A stretch of 64,000 nucleotides of DNA from Martinezella lusitana. Lineage in GTDB: Bacteria; Pseudomonadota; Alphaproteobacteria; Rhizobiales; Rhizobiaceae. Each line of letters begins with the position of its first letter. Positions within the stretch are counted from its first letter, which is position 1. Location of the stretch: NCBI RefSeq assembly GCF_016901135.1, contig NZ_JAFEVL010000030.1:248001-312000 (forward strand), written 5' to 3'. A program made the position numbers and the translations under genes. Below the pieces are notes generated by a model. The model searched no databases. It was not told the origin of the DNA and worked only from the letters and a program-made list of their open reading frames with translations. This document shows positions 45,283-55,217 of this stretch, piece after piece.

Positions 45283-46245
45283 ATGAACATTGCCGTCGAC
45301 AAATATGCATGGTCGTCCTGCGAGCCTGCGGAGCTACAAGAAAGCCTGAGGGCAACCAACATATCGGTTTCCCTGAACCGGGGATCGGAAGCATCGAATT
45401 TTCACATCGACGTCACGCTCGCGATGATTCGGGAGATGACGGCTTGGAAGATATTTTCCGAAACGGGTTACGAAATCCGTTATCTGTTTCCCCACAGCGA
45501 CCGCATAGAACTGCACTTCGTCGAGAGCGGCACATTTCAGGTTGAAACGGAGGATCAGGAGTTCACGGCAACGGCCGGAACGACGTTCATGTTGCTGTCT
45601 CACGGCCTCATAAGGCTCAGAGCCTCGCGCGACGCTCGCAAGATCGCACTTGCGATACCACGCGCGCTCTGCCTGCCGCTGATAGATATGACGGACGAAG
45701 ATCCTGAGTTGTTCTTCGGACGTTTCGACAGGATGGCCGACATCGGCGACGAAGGTGTGCGAACGCTCCATCGAATGGCTGACCTCCTCCTGGATCCGGA
45801 CGACCATCCCTTTGCCGGCTCACCGCTCGGCGCGTCCCTCTTCAAAGACGCGCTTGTTGCCATTTTCGTGCAGTCATGGCCAAGATCGGCCCCAAAGACG
45901 GCACTTCAGACGGCGCGCCCCCGCAATTTGAAGCGGGCACTGGATTGGATCCAGGCGCATTTGGGCGACGAGTTCACCGTGCTGGACATCGCAAGGAATG
46001 CGGGCCAAAGCGTCCGCGGCCTGCAGATGTCCTTTCAACAGAACCTGGGCATGAACCCCTTGAGCTACGTGCAAAGGTTGCGGCTGCAGCAAATCCATCA
46101 TGATCTGCTTCACGGCAATGCAGACGAGAACATATCCGATATCGCTGCACGCTGGGGTTTCAGCCATATGGGATATTTTGCTGCGCGCTATCGCGCCCTC
46201 TACGGCGTCTCGCCGTCCTCAACACGGACCGGCCGTCACCGCTGA
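45283..46245 (+). CDS. AraC-family regulator with AraC-binding-like N-domain
   Basis: The 320-residue protein ends with an AraC double helix-turn-helix (FTVLDIARNAGQSVRGLQMS; ISDIAARWGFSHMGYFAARY) and has a cupin-like N-terminal sensor (ELHFVESGTFQVETEDQEFT) of the type seen in AraC-binding-like domain 2 proteins. The ligand is unknown. It is divergent from the MCP-like gene and precedes the chemosensory operon, with a 245-base gap, so it may control either. Confidence 0.85.
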   Translation: MNIAVDKYAWSSCEPAELQESLRATNISVSLNRGSEASNFHIDVTLAMIREMTAWKIFSETGYEIRYLFPHSDRIELHFVESGTFQVETEDQEFTATAGTTFMLLSHGLIRLRASRDARKIALAIPRALCLPLIDMTDEDPELFFGRFDRMADIGDEGVRTLHRMADLLLDPDDHPFAGSPLGASLFKDALVAIFVQSWPRSAPKTALQTARPRNLKRALDWIQAHLGDEFTVLDIARNAGQSVRGLQMSFQQNLGMNPLSYVQRLRLQQIHHDLLHGNADENISDIAARWGFSHMGYFAARYRALYGVSPSSTRTGRHR

Positions 46246-46490
46246 AGCTTTCCTGTGTATTTTATATCAGGAAAACGCAATGCTATCACGTTATCGCAGT
46301 TAATTGCAAAATCGCCCACCGGTTGAACCCGAGTTTAATACACCGTTAGCCATTTAACGATTTCGTGATCACAGCCAAGATTCACAATCATTGTGACGCG
46401 GCCCTTTCATCCGAAAGGCCATCCAAACATCCAAGCCGATAATCGTGAGCCGATCCGTGCGTAACAACGCGGACGCTTAGCGGGGTCACT

Positions 46491-47594
46491 ATGCGCATCT
46501 TCGTAATAGACGACAGTCCTTCCGTTGTCGCCACGCTTCGCCGAGCGGTCGAAGCCATCAGCGGCAGCGAGGTCCTGTCGTTCTTGCACCCGAGCGATGC
46601 TCTCAAGCGGCTTGACGATCAAACGCCGGATCTCATTCTCGTGGATTACATGATGCCGGACATGAACGGCATCGAGATGATCGCCCATGTCCGTAAGAAC
46701 GCACTTACGGCACATGTTCCCACCATTATGATCACGTCCCGCAAGGAGACTGACATCAAGCTGGCTGCGATGCAGGCAGGCGCCACCGAATTCCTCACCA
46801 AGCCGATCGACGAGACGGAGCTGACGATACGCGTTCGCAACATTCTCAGCATCGGCGAGGAACGGCTGGCACTCGCAGCCAAGGCGGCAAGCCTGCAGCG
46901 CGATTTCGACGCGGCGATGAAGACGGTTGAACGGCACGAGGAGGAAATCATCTGGCGCCTTTCCAAGGCGATCGCCGCCCGCCATGGCGAGACGGCAGAC
47001 CATCTGGACCGGGTCGCCATCGTTGCGCGAATGATCGCCGAGGAACTCGGTGTGGGCGCACGCCAATCCCGCACGATCTTTCTTGGCAGCGCCTTGCACG
47101 ATGTCGGCAAGATCGGCCTGCCGGACGCCATTCTCTCAAAGCCCGGGCCCTTGAGCGCCGAGGAGCGGCGCCAAATGCAGCGGCACGCCGAATTCGGCAG
47201 CGAGATATTGAACGACAGCTCAAGCGAATTGATCCAGACCGCCCAAAGGATTGCCGAAAGCCACCACGAGAAATGGGATGGGACAGGATATCCCAGGGGA
47301 CTCTCAGGATCCTCCATCCCGCTTGAGGCCCGTATCGTCGCCATAGCCGACGTCTTCGACGCACTCTGCTCCAAGCGCTCCTACAAGCCCGCCTGGCCGA
47401 TCGCGGAGGCGTTCGGCGAAATTGTCAACAGCAGCGGAACGCATTTCGATCCCGCCTGCGTCGCGGCCTTCTGCCGCCGCTGGGTGGATATAAAGGGTCT
47501 TTTCGAGTTGCAGCTGTCCGACGGCGATCCCGTGACGCCGCAGCTGACGTCGAAAATCGCGCCAACATTTCAACTATCCCGGGGTTCGGCATGA
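46491..47594 (+). CDS. Response regulator with HD-GYP phosphodiesterase domain
   Basis: An N-terminal receiver domain has the phospho-acceptor Asp52 (ILVDYMMPDMNG) and conserved Lys (FLTKPID). After a helical linker, an HD-GYP domain carries LHDVGKIGLPDAILSKPG and HHEKWDGTGYPRGLSG. Such proteins hydrolyse cyclic di-GMP. Its stop overlaps the STAS gene start (ATGA), making it the first gene of the chemosensory operon and tying chemotaxis signalling to c-di-GMP turnover. Confidence 0.92.
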   Translation: MRIFVIDDSPSVVATLRRAVEAISGSEVLSFLHPSDALKRLDDQTPDLILVDYMMPDMNGIEMIAHVRKNALTAHVPTIMITSRKETDIKLAAMQAGATEFLTKPIDETELTIRVRNILSIGEERLALAAKAASLQRDFDAAMKTVERHEEEIIWRLSKAIAARHGETADHLDRVAIVARMIAEELGVGARQSRTIFLGSALHDVGKIGLPDAILSKPGPLSAEERRQMQRHAEFGSEILNDSSSELIQTAQRIAESHHEKWDGTGYPRGLSGSSIPLEARIVAIADVFDALCSKRSYKPAWPIAEAFGEIVNSSGTHFDPACVAAFCRRWVDIKGLFELQLSDGDPVTPQLTSKIAPTFQLSRGSA

Positions 47595-47917
47595 GCGGAC
47601 AAATGGAAATACTGCATCTTCACGGTCCCCTGACCATCAAGACGATCACCAACGTGAGGGACATCATCCAGGTCTACCTTCAGGAATCGGCATCGCTTAG
47701 CCGGTCCCTGATCATCGACATAGATGGCAACGCGGACATCGATCTCACCCTGCCGCAACTGCTTCTTTCCGCCCGGCAAACGGCCGGTCGAGCCGGTGTG
47801 ACGATCGCATTGAACAAGCCGGCAGACGGCAATTTTCTCGCCGTCCTGCAGCGGGCGGGTCTCCTCAGCGGAGATCGGCAACAAGACAGTTTCTGGCTAG
47901 AAGGAAAAGCAGCATGA
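47591..47917 (+). CDS. STAS-domain protein
   Basis: The 108-residue protein has the STAS layout (MEILHLHGPLTIKTITNVRD; SLIIDIDGNADIDLTLPQLL; LNKPADGNFLAVLQRAGLLS), like anti-sigma-factor antagonists and MlaB-type proteins. The canonical phosphorylated Ser of antagonists is not obvious (DLTLPQLL), so regulation by phosphorylation is uncertain. It overlaps its neighbours on both sides by ATGA junctions. STAS proteins occur in some chemosensory operons as accessory partners. Confidence 0.85.
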   Translation: MSGQMEILHLHGPLTIKTITNVRDIIQVYLQESASLSRSLIIDIDGNADIDLTLPQLLLSARQTAGRAGVTIALNKPADGNFLAVLQRAGLLSGDRQQDSFWLEGKAA

Positions 47918-48282
47918 GCGCAAATATTCTCACCGTCGATGATTCCGCCAGCATTCGGCTGACCACGCGCATTGCACTTACCGGCGCCGGATATTCGGTC
48001 ACCGAAGCGGTTGATGGCGCCGACGGCCTCAACAAGCTGAAGGCGGGCAACTTCGATCTCATCGTCACCGATCTCAACATGCCCAACATGGATGGGCTGA
48101 CCATGATCCGCGGCCTGCGGCAACTGCCGGCCTATATGGGAACGCCGGTGATCTTCCTGACCACCGAGTCGGACGGCGACCTGAAACAGCAGGCAAAGGC
48201 TGCCGGCGCGACAGGCTGGCTGACCAAGCCTTTCGAGCCCGATACCCTCGTCAAGATCGCGCGCAAGGTGCTGGGCAGATGA
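47914..48282 (+). CDS. cheY: CheY-type response regulator
   Basis: This is a single receiver domain of 122 residues with the acidic pair (ILTVDDSASI), phospho-acceptor Asp53 (IVTDLNMPNMDG), Thr (FLTTES) and Lys (WLTKPFEPD). It is overlapped by cheA through ATGA. It should take phosphate from the CheA of this operon and bind an output target that is not necessarily the flagellar motor. Confidence 0.93.
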   Translation: MSANILTVDDSASIRLTTRIALTGAGYSVTEAVDGADGLNKLKAGNFDLIVTDLNMPNMDGLTMIRGLRQLPAYMGTPVIFLTTESDGDLKQQAKAAGATGWLTKPFEPDTLVKIARKVLGR

Positions 48283-50312
48283 ATGATCTCGATCCGATCG
48301 CCGTTTTCAGGACAGAGGCCGCCGAACAGCTGGAACTGATCGAGGCCGGACTTCTCGATCTGATGCGCGACTTGAGCGACAGGGCTCAGATTGATGCGGT
48401 TTTCAGGGGGCTTCACACCTTGAAAGGATCGGGCTCCATGTTCGGCTTCGATCAACTGGCCGCCTTCACCCATCATTGCGAAACGGCCTTCGACCGGGTT
48501 CGCAAGGGCGAGGCTGCGGCCACCAAGGAACTGGTGGCCGCCGTTCTCGACGCTCAGGGCCACATGCAGGCGCTGCTTGAACATCCGAACGGCGACTATG
48601 AGGCCATGAGCGCCGTTCTGTTGGAAAAGCTGCGCAATGCCGTTGGCACGACTGCCTCGCAAAATGCGCCCGCAGCGCCCGTTGTCACGACGCCGGTCGC
48701 AGCCGCCGTCAACCCCGGCGCGATCGCCGGCGGAGCCAAGGCATGGCAACTGAAATTCAGCCTGCCAGCCAATTCCATGGCCAATGGCACCAATCCACTC
48801 GGTCTTCTCGACGAATTGCGCGAGCTCGGGGAATGCCGGATCGAGGCTGATATCGGGGCCATTCCGCTGCTTCAGGACCTCGATCCTCGCGATCTCCACG
48901 TCGGTTGGACGGTTCATCTCACAACCGAAAAACCGCGCTCCGACATCGAAGACGTCTTCATCTTCGTGATGGACGAGATGACGATGGAGCTCAAGGAGCA
49001 CTCGGCTCCGAAACCATCGAGCCCTCAGCCCGCCACCTTGAGCCCACAACAGGCGCCGGCGAGCGAGCCCTCCAAAGCCGCAATCCAGCCAACGGATGCA
49101 GGCAAAGCCCAGCCCGCCGACGCAAAGTCGCAAAAGCAGGCGGACAATGTCCGCATTCCCGCACTGCGTCTCGACGAAATGATGGATCGGGTCGGCGAAC
49201 TTGTGATTGCCCAGTCGCGCCTCAGCCAGATGGCAAATTCGGCCGCCGATCTCGGTCTTCGCTCGGTCTCGGAAGAGATCGAGCGTCTGGCCGGCGAGCT
49301 GCGGGACACGATGATGGTCCTGCGCATGATGCCGGTCGCAAGCCTCTTCAGCCGCTTTCGCCGTCTTGTCCACGATCTCGCCCGCGAGACCGGCAAGGAT
49401 ATCGAACTTGTCACCGAGGGTGAAACCACGGAAGTCGACAAGACGGTCATCGACCGCCTCGCCGATCCGCTTGTTCATCTTGTTCGTAACTCCATCGATC
49501 ATGGGCTGGAAGGCCCGGACGATCGTGCCGCGGCCGGCAAGCCTATGACCGGGCGGGTCATCCTCTCCGCACACCAGACCGGCAGCGAAGTGGTGATCTC
49601 CATCAGGGATGACGGTCGCGGCATCGATCGCCAAAAGGTGCGTGCGAAGGCCGAGGCCAACGGGCTTATCCAGCCCGGCGCCCAGCTTTCGGACAAGGAC
49701 CTGCTGCAGCTCATCTTTCAGCCCGGCTTTTCCACGGCGGAGAAAGTCACCAACCTCTCAGGCCGCGGCGTCGGCATGGACGTGGTCAAGAAGACGATCG
49801 AGACGCTGCGCGGGTCGATCGATATTAACAGCGAATTCGGCAAGGGTTCCGACATCGCGTTGCGGATCCCGCTGACGCTCGCCATCATCGACGGGCTTCT
49901 CGTGCGGGTGGGCAACGGGCGTTACGTCATCCCGCTTACCGCCGTCGAGGAATGCCTCGAGCTCTCCGTAGAGCAGGATCTGCGCTCGCGCGGCCGCAGC
50001 TTCATCTCGCTGCGCGACAAGCTGGTGCCCTTCCTTCGCCTGCGCGAACTGTTTCGCACCGGCACCGAACCGGACCCCTACCAAAAGGTCGTGGTCATCT
50101 CGACCGGCAGCGAGCAGGTCGGCCTCGTCGTCGATCAAATCATCGGCGACCATCAGACCGTCATCAAATCGATGTCGAAGCTGCACGACCAAGTCTCGAC
50201 TTTCTCGGGCGCGACCATCCTTGGCGACGGCAACGTGGCTCTGATCCTCGATGTCGCTCATCTGATCGCGGCCGGACAACATCAGGAGGCGCAATTGCGG
50301 GCAGCAGGATGA
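48279..50312 (+). CDS. cheA: Chemotaxis histidine kinase CheA
   Basis: The 677-residue kinase has an HPt domain with His46 (FRGLHTLKGSGSMFGFDQLA), an alphaproteobacterial-type middle domain (AWQLKFSLPANSMANGTNPL; EDVFIFVMDEM), a Pro/Ala-rich linker, dimerisation helices (RIPALRLDEMMDRVGELVIA), the ATP-binding N, G1 and G2 boxes (HLVRNSIDHGLE, DDGRGID, GRGVGMDVVK) and a CheW-like C-terminal domain. It autophosphorylates under receptor control. The stop overlaps cheW by ATGA. Confidence 0.96.
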   Translation: MNDLDPIAVFRTEAAEQLELIEAGLLDLMRDLSDRAQIDAVFRGLHTLKGSGSMFGFDQLAAFTHHCETAFDRVRKGEAAATKELVAAVLDAQGHMQALLEHPNGDYEAMSAVLLEKLRNAVGTTASQNAPAAPVVTTPVAAAVNPGAIAGGAKAWQLKFSLPANSMANGTNPLGLLDELRELGECRIEADIGAIPLLQDLDPRDLHVGWTVHLTTEKPRSDIEDVFIFVMDEMTMELKEHSAPKPSSPQPATLSPQQAPASEPSKAAIQPTDAGKAQPADAKSQKQADNVRIPALRLDEMMDRVGELVIAQSRLSQMANSAADLGLRSVSEEIERLAGELRDTMMVLRMMPVASLFSRFRRLVHDLARETGKDIELVTEGETTEVDKTVIDRLADPLVHLVRNSIDHGLEGPDDRAAAGKPMTGRVILSAHQTGSEVVISIRDDGRGIDRQKVRAKAEANGLIQPGAQLSDKDLLQLIFQPGFSTAEKVTNLSGRGVGMDVVKKTIETLRGSIDINSEFGKGSDIALRIPLTLAIIDGLLVRVGNGRYVIPLTAVEECLELSVEQDLRSRGRSFISLRDKLVPFLRLRELFRTGTEPDPYQKVVVISTGSEQVGLVVDQIIGDHQTVIKSMSKLHDQVSTFSGATILGDGNVALILDVAHLIAAGQHQEAQLRAAG

Positions 50313-50821
50313 GTGAGACAGGTTTGAAATCCGACTATCGCACCGTCTGGAAGGACGCTGAAGAACTTTCGGTTCTGACATTCAGCCTCAATGGCGAAAC
50401 CTTTGCCATCGACGCGGTCGTGGTTCAGGAAATTCTGGACCTGTTGCCTGAAACCAACGTTCCTGGCAGCCTGCCCTTTGTCGGCAGCGTCATCAATTTC
50501 CGCGGCAAGGTTATCCCGCTTGCCGACATTCGTGTCGCTTTCGGCATGGAGGCGGCCAATGTCACGATCGACAGCCGCATCGTCGTGACCGAGCTGGAGC
50601 TCGACGGCGAGACGTCGTTGATCGGCATCCGCACCGACAAGGTTCACGAAGTCACGCAGCTCCCGCAGTCCGCGAGCGAGCCGCCGCCGATCGTCGGCAT
50701 GCGCTGGCGCGCCGATTACATCCACGCCCTCGTAAAGCGCGAAGGCGAATTCATCATCATCCCGAACTTGCAGGCGATCTTCTCTTCGCAGCGGGCAAGT
50801 GCGGTCAGAGCAACGGCATAA
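50309..50821 (+). CDS. cheW: CheW adaptor protein (first copy)
   Basis: The 170-residue CheW has [40 protein letters not shown] and [10 protein letters not shown]. It couples receptors to CheA. The ATG at 50309 overlaps the cheA stop (ATGA). A second, shorter CheW lies at 54708. Having two CheW genes flanking the receptors suggests specialised arrays or redundancy. Confidence 0.94.
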   Translation: MSETGLKSDYRTVWKDAEELSVLTFSLNGETFAIDAVVVQEILDLLPETNVPGSLPFVGSVINFRGKVIPLADIRVAFGMEAANVTIDSRIVVTELELDGETSLIGIRTDKVHEVTQLPQSASEPPPIVGMRWRADYIHALVKREGEFIIIPNLQAIFSSQRASAVRATA

Positions 50822-50847
50822 TTTTAACAGACCAAGGAGGCTACCAA

Positions 50848-52557
50848 ATGCGGTTTACGATAAAGCTCAAGCTGCTTTTAACCTTTGCTGTCGTGATCGC
50901 CATGCTTCTTGGCACGGCCATCTACAGCATCACAACCCTCGGCCAGGTCAACAATAATTGGTCCGATACTCTGTCAGGACCCGCGGAACGTCTCCGGCTG
51001 GCCCAGAATCTGGATATCTCCGTTCTCCAACAGCTGCGGCAGCAGAAAAACATGCTGTCGTCCGGTTCGGTCGACGAGACCAAGGACTATATCGCAAAGA
51101 GCGATGCCGGACGCACGGCCTTTGACGCCGATTTCGCCAAGATCCTCGACAATACCACCGATCAGGACATGCCTCTCTGGACGCAGATCAAGGATCTTAA
51201 CGCCAATTGGCGTGATGCCGACGACCGCATTCGCACCATGATGCTTGCTGGTGACAGTGCCGGGGCACTCAAAATTTCGTCCAGCGCGGCGCGTGAAACG
51301 AGCACCAAGATCGACAGCGTATTGGCCCAGATATTCGATGCCGAACGCGCCCGGTTGAAGCAGGCCGACCAGGATGCGGCAGACGCCTATGCAAGCGCTC
51401 GGTCGATCCTGATCGCCATAGCGTCGGCGGCATCGATCATTGCGCTCGTTTCGGCGATCTTGATCATTCTTTCGATCAACAGGGGCATCAATCGCGCCGT
51501 TAAAACGGTTCAGACGGTTGCCGAGGGCGATCTGACGGAATTCGCCAAAATCACCACCAGAGATGAAATCGGCGAGCTTCTTGGGCATGTCAACGCGATG
51601 ATCGAGCGGCTGCGTGGTGTCGTCGCCGACGCCCTATCCGCCTCCGACAACGTGTCGTCGGGCAGCCAGCAGCTGTCGGCAGGGTCGGAGCAGCTCTCGC
51701 AGGGCGCCACCGAACAGGCTTCCTCTGCCGAAGAAGCCTCCGCCTCGATGGAGGAGATGGCCGCCAACATCAAGCAGAATGCCGACAACGCCGCCCAGAC
51801 GGAAAAGATCGCACGCCAGTCCGCCAGGGATGCCGAGGTCAGCGGTCAGGCCGTCGACCGCGCCGTCAATGCCATGCGCACCATCGCCGAGAAGATCTCC
51901 ATCGTTCAGGAAATCGCCCGCCAGACCGACCTGCTTGCCCTCAACGCGGCGGTGGAAGCCGCCCGTGCCGGCGAGCACGGCAGGGGCTTTGCCGTCGTCG
52001 CCTCCGAGGTGCGCAAGCTTGCCGAACGCAGCCAGGCGGCAGCCGCCGAAATCTCCAGCCTGTCGGGCGAAACCGTCACGGTCGCGACCGAGGCCGGCGA
52101 AATGCTCTCGCGTCTCGTTCCCGACATCCGCAAGACGGCCGAACTCGTCGCCGAGATCTCGGCTGCCTGCCGCGAGCAGGATATCGGCGCCTCGCAGATC
52201 AACGAGGCGATCCAGCAGCTCGACAAGGTGACGCAGCAGAATGCCGGCGCCTCGGAAGAAATGTCGGCGACCTCGGAGGAGCTTGCCGCCCAGGCCGAGG
52301 AACTGCAGGCCTCGATCGCCTTCTTCAAGGTCGATCAGGCGAATGCACGCAAGGCCCAGGCCGCGCACCACCCCGTTCATCAAGCGATCAGCCCGGCCAA
52401 ATCCAAGCCTGCCGCCAAGGCGCCGCTTTCAAGGGCGCCGGCTGCCCGCACCGACAACAGCGTCGCCGCACAGCAGGCCCGTCTCAAGGGCTTCTCCCTC
52501 GACATGTCTATGGGTGGGCCCGACGCCGATGACAATGACTTTCGCCAGAGCGCCTGA
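50848..52557 (+). CDS. Methyl-accepting chemotaxis protein (first copy)
   Basis: The 569-residue receptor has TM1 at about residues 7-29 ([20 protein letters not shown]), a periplasmic four-helix-bundle-type sensor domain, TM2 near residue 190 ([20 protein letters not shown]), a HAMP domain, and a signalling domain with the tip [20 protein letters not shown]. There is no C-terminal CheR-tethering pentapeptide. AAGGAGG lies upstream of the ATG. Its last two-thirds is nearly identical to the next gene. Confidence 0.95.
   Translation: MRFTIKLKLLLTFAVVIAMLLGTAIYSITTLGQVNNNWSDTLSGPAERLRLAQNLDISVLQQLRQQKNMLSSGSVDETKDYIAKSDAGRTAFDADFAKILDNTTDQDMPLWTQIKDLNANWRDADDRIRTMMLAGDSAGALKISSSAARETSTKIDSVLAQIFDAERARLKQADQDAADAYASARSILIAIASAASIIALVSAILIILSINRGINRAVKTVQTVAEGDLTEFAKITTRDEIGELLGHVNAMIERLRGVVADALSASDNVSSGSQQLSAGSEQLSQGATEQASSAEEASASMEEMAANIKQNADNAAQTEKIARQSARDAEVSGQAVDRAVNAMRTIAEKISIVQEIARQTDLLALNAAVEAARAGEHGRGFAVVASEVRKLAERSQAAAAEISSLSGETVTVATEAGEMLSRLVPDIRKTAELVAEISAACREQDIGASQINEAIQQLDKVTQQNAGASEEMSATSEELAAQAEELQASIAFFKVDQANARKAQAAHHPVHQAISPAKSKPAAKAPLSRAPAARTDNSVAAQQARLKGFSLDMSMGGPDADDNDFRQSA
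51742..52487 (+). repeat. 746-bp direct repeat, copy 1 (MCP signalling domain)
   Basis: This segment matches 53892-54637 at a constant offset of 2150 bases, with no difference that I could find by eye; flanking bases differ. It encodes the signalling hairpin and C-terminal tail of the receptor. Confidence 0.9.
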
Positions 52558-52754
52558 GCGGCTAGCTGACATCAACAGGATCTGGCGCCGGAAGGCGCCG
52601 GATCAAAGGCCAGCGGATGGCATCGCAGGCCTCAAGAACCGGCTCCGGTTCGCGGAAGGGTGAATGTATCGGTCTTCGCGCATCAAGACGGTCTCCGTCT
52701 GACTTATTCAACCTTCAACCATCGGACCTCTCCATCCCCAGGAGTCTTTTAGAG

Positions 52755-54707
52755 ATGCGCTTTACCATCAAATTCAAACTGGCCCTCGCCTTCGGCTTTT
52801 TGATCGTGCTGTCGACCGGCATGTCGGTTCTGGCGATCATGAGCCTGTCCTCCCTCAATTCGGCCATTACGGACATCGTCCAAGGCCCGGCTGCCAATCT
52901 GCGCAATTCCGGCGATCTTTCCAGCGCCGTACTCGATGCGATCCGCAACGAAAAGAACGCCATCCTCAACACCGATCCGCAGGCGATCAGCGGCTATATC
53001 GATGAAGTTCATGCGAAAGAGGCGACGATCGAGCAGATCGCGCAGAAACTATCGCAGAGCGTTGACGAGGGAGTTGCCAGCAAGAGTGCGGAATTCCTGA
53101 GGCAGCTTCCAGCCTGGAAACAGATCGACGACCAGATCCTTAAGCTTGCCACCGAAAATACGGAGGAAAGCAACCGCAAGGCAGGAGAGCTCTCCATGGG
53201 CGAGGGGCGCAAGGCAAGCGCGGTTCTTCTGGATGCCGTCGATGCCGTCAACAAGGCGATCGTCGCCGATCTGCATCAGACCGACGAGTCGACCAATGAA
53301 CAATATGCCTTCGCACGAAACCTTCTGCTGACCGCGCTGGCCATCATGTTCGTGCTCTCTACCGCCATCGCCCTCTGGATCGCGCTCGGTATCAACAACG
53401 GCCTGAAGAAGATCCAGGCGGTTGCGGAGGGCGTTGCTATCGGCGATCTCAATCAGAATATCGAGATCAAGACCAACGACGAAATCAAGGATCTCGTCGA
53501 CACCATCAATGTCATGACCAGAAACCTGCGCAACACCGCAGCGATCGCGGACCAGATCGCCAATGGCGACTTGACGGTGATGCCGAAGCCGATGTCGGAC
53601 AAGGATACGCTCGGCATATCGCTCCAATCGATGGTCGAGGGGCTGCGCAACACCGCAACGATCGCGGGCCAGATCGCCAATGGCGACCTGACGGTGAAGC
53701 CGCAGCCGATGTCGGACAAGGATACGCTCGGCATGGCGCTCCAGTCGATGGTCGAGCGGTTGCGCGGCGTTGTGACGGATGCGCTATCCGCCTCCGATAA
53801 CGTGTCGTCGGGCAGCCAGCAGCTGTCGGCCGGGTCCGAACAGCTCTCGCAGGGCGCCACCGAACAGGCTTCCTCTGCCGAAGAGGCCTCTGCCTCGATG
53901 GAGGAGATGGCCGCCAACATCAAGCAGAATGCCGACAACGCCGCCCAGACGGAAAAGATCGCACGCCAGTCCGCCAGGGATGCCGAGGTCAGCGGTCAGG
54001 CCGTCGACCGCGCCGTCAATGCCATGCGCACCATCGCCGAGAAGATCTCCATCGTTCAGGAAATCGCCCGCCAGACCGACCTGCTTGCCCTCAACGCGGC
54101 GGTGGAAGCCGCCCGTGCCGGCGAGCACGGCAGGGGCTTTGCCGTCGTCGCCTCCGAGGTGCGCAAGCTTGCCGAACGCAGCCAGGCGGCAGCCGCCGAA
54201 ATCTCCAGCCTGTCGGGCGAAACCGTCACGGTCGCGACCGAGGCCGGCGAAATGCTCTCGCGTCTCGTTCCCGACATCCGCAAGACGGCCGAACTCGTCG
54301 CCGAGATCTCGGCTGCCTGCCGCGAGCAGGATATCGGCGCCTCGCAGATCAACGAGGCGATCCAGCAGCTCGACAAGGTGACGCAGCAGAATGCCGGCGC
54401 CTCGGAAGAAATGTCGGCGACCTCGGAGGAGCTTGCCGCCCAGGCCGAGGAACTGCAGGCCTCGATCGCCTTCTTCAAGGTCGATCAGGCGAATGCACGC
54501 AAGGCCCAGGCCGCGCACCACCCCGTTCATCAAGCGATCAGCCCGGCCAAATCCAAGCCTGCCGCCAAGGCGCCGCTTTCAAGGGCGCCGGCTGCCCGCA
54601 CCGACAACAGCGTCGCCGCACAGCAGGCCCGTCTCAAAGGCTTCTCCCTCGACATGTCTATGGGTGGGCCAGACGCCGATGATGCTGAATTCAAGGAGAG
54701 CGCGTAA
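52755..54707 (+). CDS. Methyl-accepting chemotaxis protein (second copy, with tandem HAMP-like units)
   Basis: From the ATG at 52755 the receptor has 650 residues: TM1 ([20 protein letters not shown]), a four-helix-bundle-type periplasmic domain, TM2 ([20 protein letters not shown]), HAMP, then two tandem 39-residue units ([13 protein letters not shown] / [13 protein letters not shown]), and a signalling domain matching the first MCP. The sensor halves of the two MCPs differ, so they likely detect different cues while sharing the same kinase interface. An extension to 52617 has no receptor features. Confidence 0.95.
   Translation: MRFTIKFKLALAFGFLIVLSTGMSVLAIMSLSSLNSAITDIVQGPAANLRNSGDLSSAVLDAIRNEKNAILNTDPQAISGYIDEVHAKEATIEQIAQKLSQSVDEGVASKSAEFLRQLPAWKQIDDQILKLATENTEESNRKAGELSMGEGRKASAVLLDAVDAVNKAIVADLHQTDESTNEQYAFARNLLLTALAIMFVLSTAIALWIALGINNGLKKIQAVAEGVAIGDLNQNIEIKTNDEIKDLVDTINVMTRNLRNTAAIADQIANGDLTVMPKPMSDKDTLGISLQSMVEGLRNTATIAGQIANGDLTVKPQPMSDKDTLGMALQSMVERLRGVVTDALSASDNVSSGSQQLSAGSEQLSQGATEQASSAEEASASMEEMAANIKQNADNAAQTEKIARQSARDAEVSGQAVDRAVNAMRTIAEKISIVQEIARQTDLLALNAAVEAARAGEHGRGFAVVASEVRKLAERSQAAAAEISSLSGETVTVATEAGEMLSRLVPDIRKTAELVAEISAACREQDIGASQINEAIQQLDKVTQQNAGASEEMSATSEELAAQAEELQASIAFFKVDQANARKAQAAHHPVHQAISPAKSKPAAKAPLSRAPAARTDNSVAAQQARLKGFSLDMSMGGPDADDAEFKESA
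53526..53759 (+). repeat. Tandem 117-bp repeat encoding HAMP-like units
   Basis: Two 39-codon units, 53526-53642 and 53643-53759, differ at few positions (both contain MSDKDTLG and SLQSMVE/ALQSMVE). They add two HAMP-like linkers between the membrane and the signalling domain. Confidence 0.85.
53892..54637 (+). repeat. 746-bp direct repeat, copy 2 (MCP signalling domain)
   Basis: This is the partner of 51742-52487. Silent differences are common just outside the block but absent inside, which points to recent duplication or gene conversion. Confidence 0.9.
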
Positions 54708-55217
54708 ATGGCTGTGACCGACTCAGAAGCCCAATATGTGACGTTCGGCCTCGACGACGAATGCTTTGCCGTTCCCGTCGAGGTGGTTAGAGAGATCCTG
54801 GATCATCAGGATGCCTTCCGCATTCCGCATGGGCCGGACTATCTGCTTGGCCTCCGCGACGTGCGGGGCCGGGGTGTACCGGTCATCGACCTGCGCCTGC
54901 GTCTTGGCATGTCCAGAACGACAAAGACCCCGCATACCCGCATCCTCGTCATCGATGTGAAAATCGCCGACAAGGCGCTGACCCTCGGCCTCGTTGCCGA
55001 CCGGGTCTTCGAGGTCACGTCCTTCAAACATCAATCGGTCGAACGCGCCCCCGATATCGGGGTGCGCTGGCCGTCTGAATACATTGCAGGCGTCGTGCGC
55101 CGGGAAACTGGATTCGTGGTGATAGTCGATTTGGCGAAACTCTTCTCGCCAGCCGATACGGTTTCGCTGATCGGCGTAGGCGCCGGTCGGACCGTTACCG
55201 ACTTCGCCGCCATTTGA
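54708..55217 (+). CDS. cheW: CheW adaptor protein (second copy)
   Basis: The 169-residue CheW (YVTFGLDDECFAVPVEVVRE; IPHGPDYLLGLRDVRGRGVP; VIDLRLRLGM) starts immediately after the stop of the second MCP gene and is followed at once by cheR. It differs clearly from the CheW at 50309. Confidence 0.94.
   Translation: MAVTDSEAQYVTFGLDDECFAVPVEVVREILDHQDAFRIPHGPDYLLGLRDVRGRGVPVIDLRLRLGMSRTTKTPHTRILVIDVKIADKALTLGLVADRVFEVTSFKHQSVERAPDIGVRWPSEYIAGVVRRETGFVVIVDLAKLFSPADTVSLIGVGAGRTVTDFAAI

Noticed and set aside
48132..49634. A 500-codon minus-strand frame opposite cheY/cheA
   Set aside because: The cheA domains on the plus strand are unambiguous; this is a shadow.
52617..52754. 46-residue N-terminal extension of the second MCP
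   Set aside because: The membrane anchor starts at the ATG at 52755, aligned with the first MCP; the extension is not receptor-like.
51742..54637. Insertion sequence or transposon because of the long direct repeat
   Set aside because: The repeat lies wholly within two receptor genes and has no inverted ends or transposase.
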